Position numbers and translations under genes: made by a program
The notes under the pieces: model-generated
Database searches by the model: none
Seen by the model: only the letters and a program-made list of their open reading frames with translations
What the model was told of the DNA's origin: nothing
DNA from: Nitrospinia bacterium
Lineage (GTDB): Bacteria > Nitrospinota > Nitrospinia > Nitrospinales > JAJDAT01
NCBI GenBank assembly: GCA_029261715.1
Contig: JAJDAT010000051.1
Span: 92,131-156,130, forward strand
Direction of reading: 5' to 3'
Length of the DNA stretch: 64,000 nucleotides
In this document: in pieces, positions 63,732 through 64,000 of the stretch
Layout of the letters: every line of letters begins with the position of its first letter
Numbering within the stretch: position 1 is the stretch's first letter

Positions 63732-64000
63732 ATGATCGACCAACAAACTGCTAACAGAGCATATCCATTACCTCACCCAGATAATATGATGGACGAGGAC
63801 GTAACAAGGATCAAAGACTCGTTTGAAAAAATTGACCTCGACGTCAACGATTTATATGAAACGACAACATCTCTATCTACAGATATAACCGGCTATACGC
63901 AAAACGCTCAATCTGGCACATACTTACACGCTCTTTCAACCGGATCTGGAGCAGCCTATGAAGTTTCTCTTAGCCCCGTTCCAACAGCGTTAACAGCAGG
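63732..64000 (+). CDS. Tail-fibre-like protein, type B, 5' part (runs off the window)
   Basis: The ATG at 63732 with AAAAGGA upstream starts MIDQQTANRAYPLPHPDNMM, nearly the same as the gene at 60336 (MIDQETVNRAYPLPHPDNMM). The frame continues through DLYETTTSLSTDITGY and TGSGAAYEVSLSPVPTALTA to the window end with no stop; 89 codons are visible. The leader before it also matches that of 60336. It shows the fibre array extends to the right. Confidence 0.85.
   Translation, partial: MIDQQTANRAYPLPHPDNMMDEDVTRIKDSFEKIDLDVNDLYETTTSLSTDITGYTQNAQSGTYLHALSTGSGAAYEVSLSPVPTALTA

Noticed and set aside
1..64000. CRISPR array, insertion sequence or transposase gene
   Set aside because: No regularly spaced short repeats with unique spacers and no transposase-like frame were seen in any gap or frame.

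Overview
The window reads as an A+T-rich (roughly 40% G+C by eye) Gram-negative bacterial chromosome that carries phage-derived blocks. Lipoprotein signal peptides, an outer-membrane barrel protein and many two-component and c-di-GMP proteins support a Gram-negative, environmentally responsive host. A Nitrospinota-like or other marine delta-group relative is a guess; no rRNA or other phylogenetic marker is present.

Layout. (1) 1-5.3 kb: two modular phage tail-fibre-like genes (type A), followed by repeat-rich non-coding DNA. (2) 5.9-18.2 kb: a signalling island. A leftward four-gene operon encodes a histidine kinase, a CheY-like regulator, a triple-PAS kinase with two tandem FixL-type PAS domains, and a REC-kinase hybrid. 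A REC-PAS-GGDEF cyclase follows, then two paralogous REC-PAS proteins that flank an oppositely oriented envelope/metal cluster (NHL lipoprotein, HMA protein, barrel protein, Cys/His-rich protein). (3) 18.3-29.5 kb: peptide deformylase, ACT-domain regulator, MORN and pentapeptide proteins, a VOC protein, an AraC regulator, a FlgO-like protein, a CPBP protease, a pseudo-receiver, a CheB/CheR fusion and a CBS protein. (4) 30.5-34.1 kb: an isolated type A fibre gene with an F5/8-like domain, and next to it a decayed fibre pseudogene. (5) 34.3-45.7 kb: a membrane diguanylate cyclase, a PEGA-like protein plus patatin lipoprotein, a fused SpmA/SpmB protein, a VOC protein with two tandem GT-C glycosyltransferases, a DM13 protein and an aldo/keto reductase. 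(6) 46.0-64.0 kb: the morphogenesis module of a tailed, probably short-tailed, phage: holin-like protein, small and large terminase, portal, a protein with a PBECR-like nuclease tail, scaffold, capsid, adaptor, and then at least four tandem type B fibre genes running off the right edge.

How it fits together. The phage block has packaging, head and host-recognition genes. No integrase, repressor, replication or lysis-enzyme gene is visible, so it is either one end of a larger prophage or a remnant. Type A and type B fibres share N-terminal, middle and C-terminal modules but carry different central domains (Gly-rich, jelly-roll-like, F5/8, LamG). They look like recombining host-recognition cassettes. 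The most notable observations are the fibre cassette system with its mini-fibre and pseudogene, a -1 frameshift at a nine-A run in the large terminase, a likely toxin domain in the slot between portal and scaffold, two FixL-like PAS domains that keep the haem-ligand His and its Arg partner at FixL spacing, and a family of intergenic hairpins with compensatory changes.
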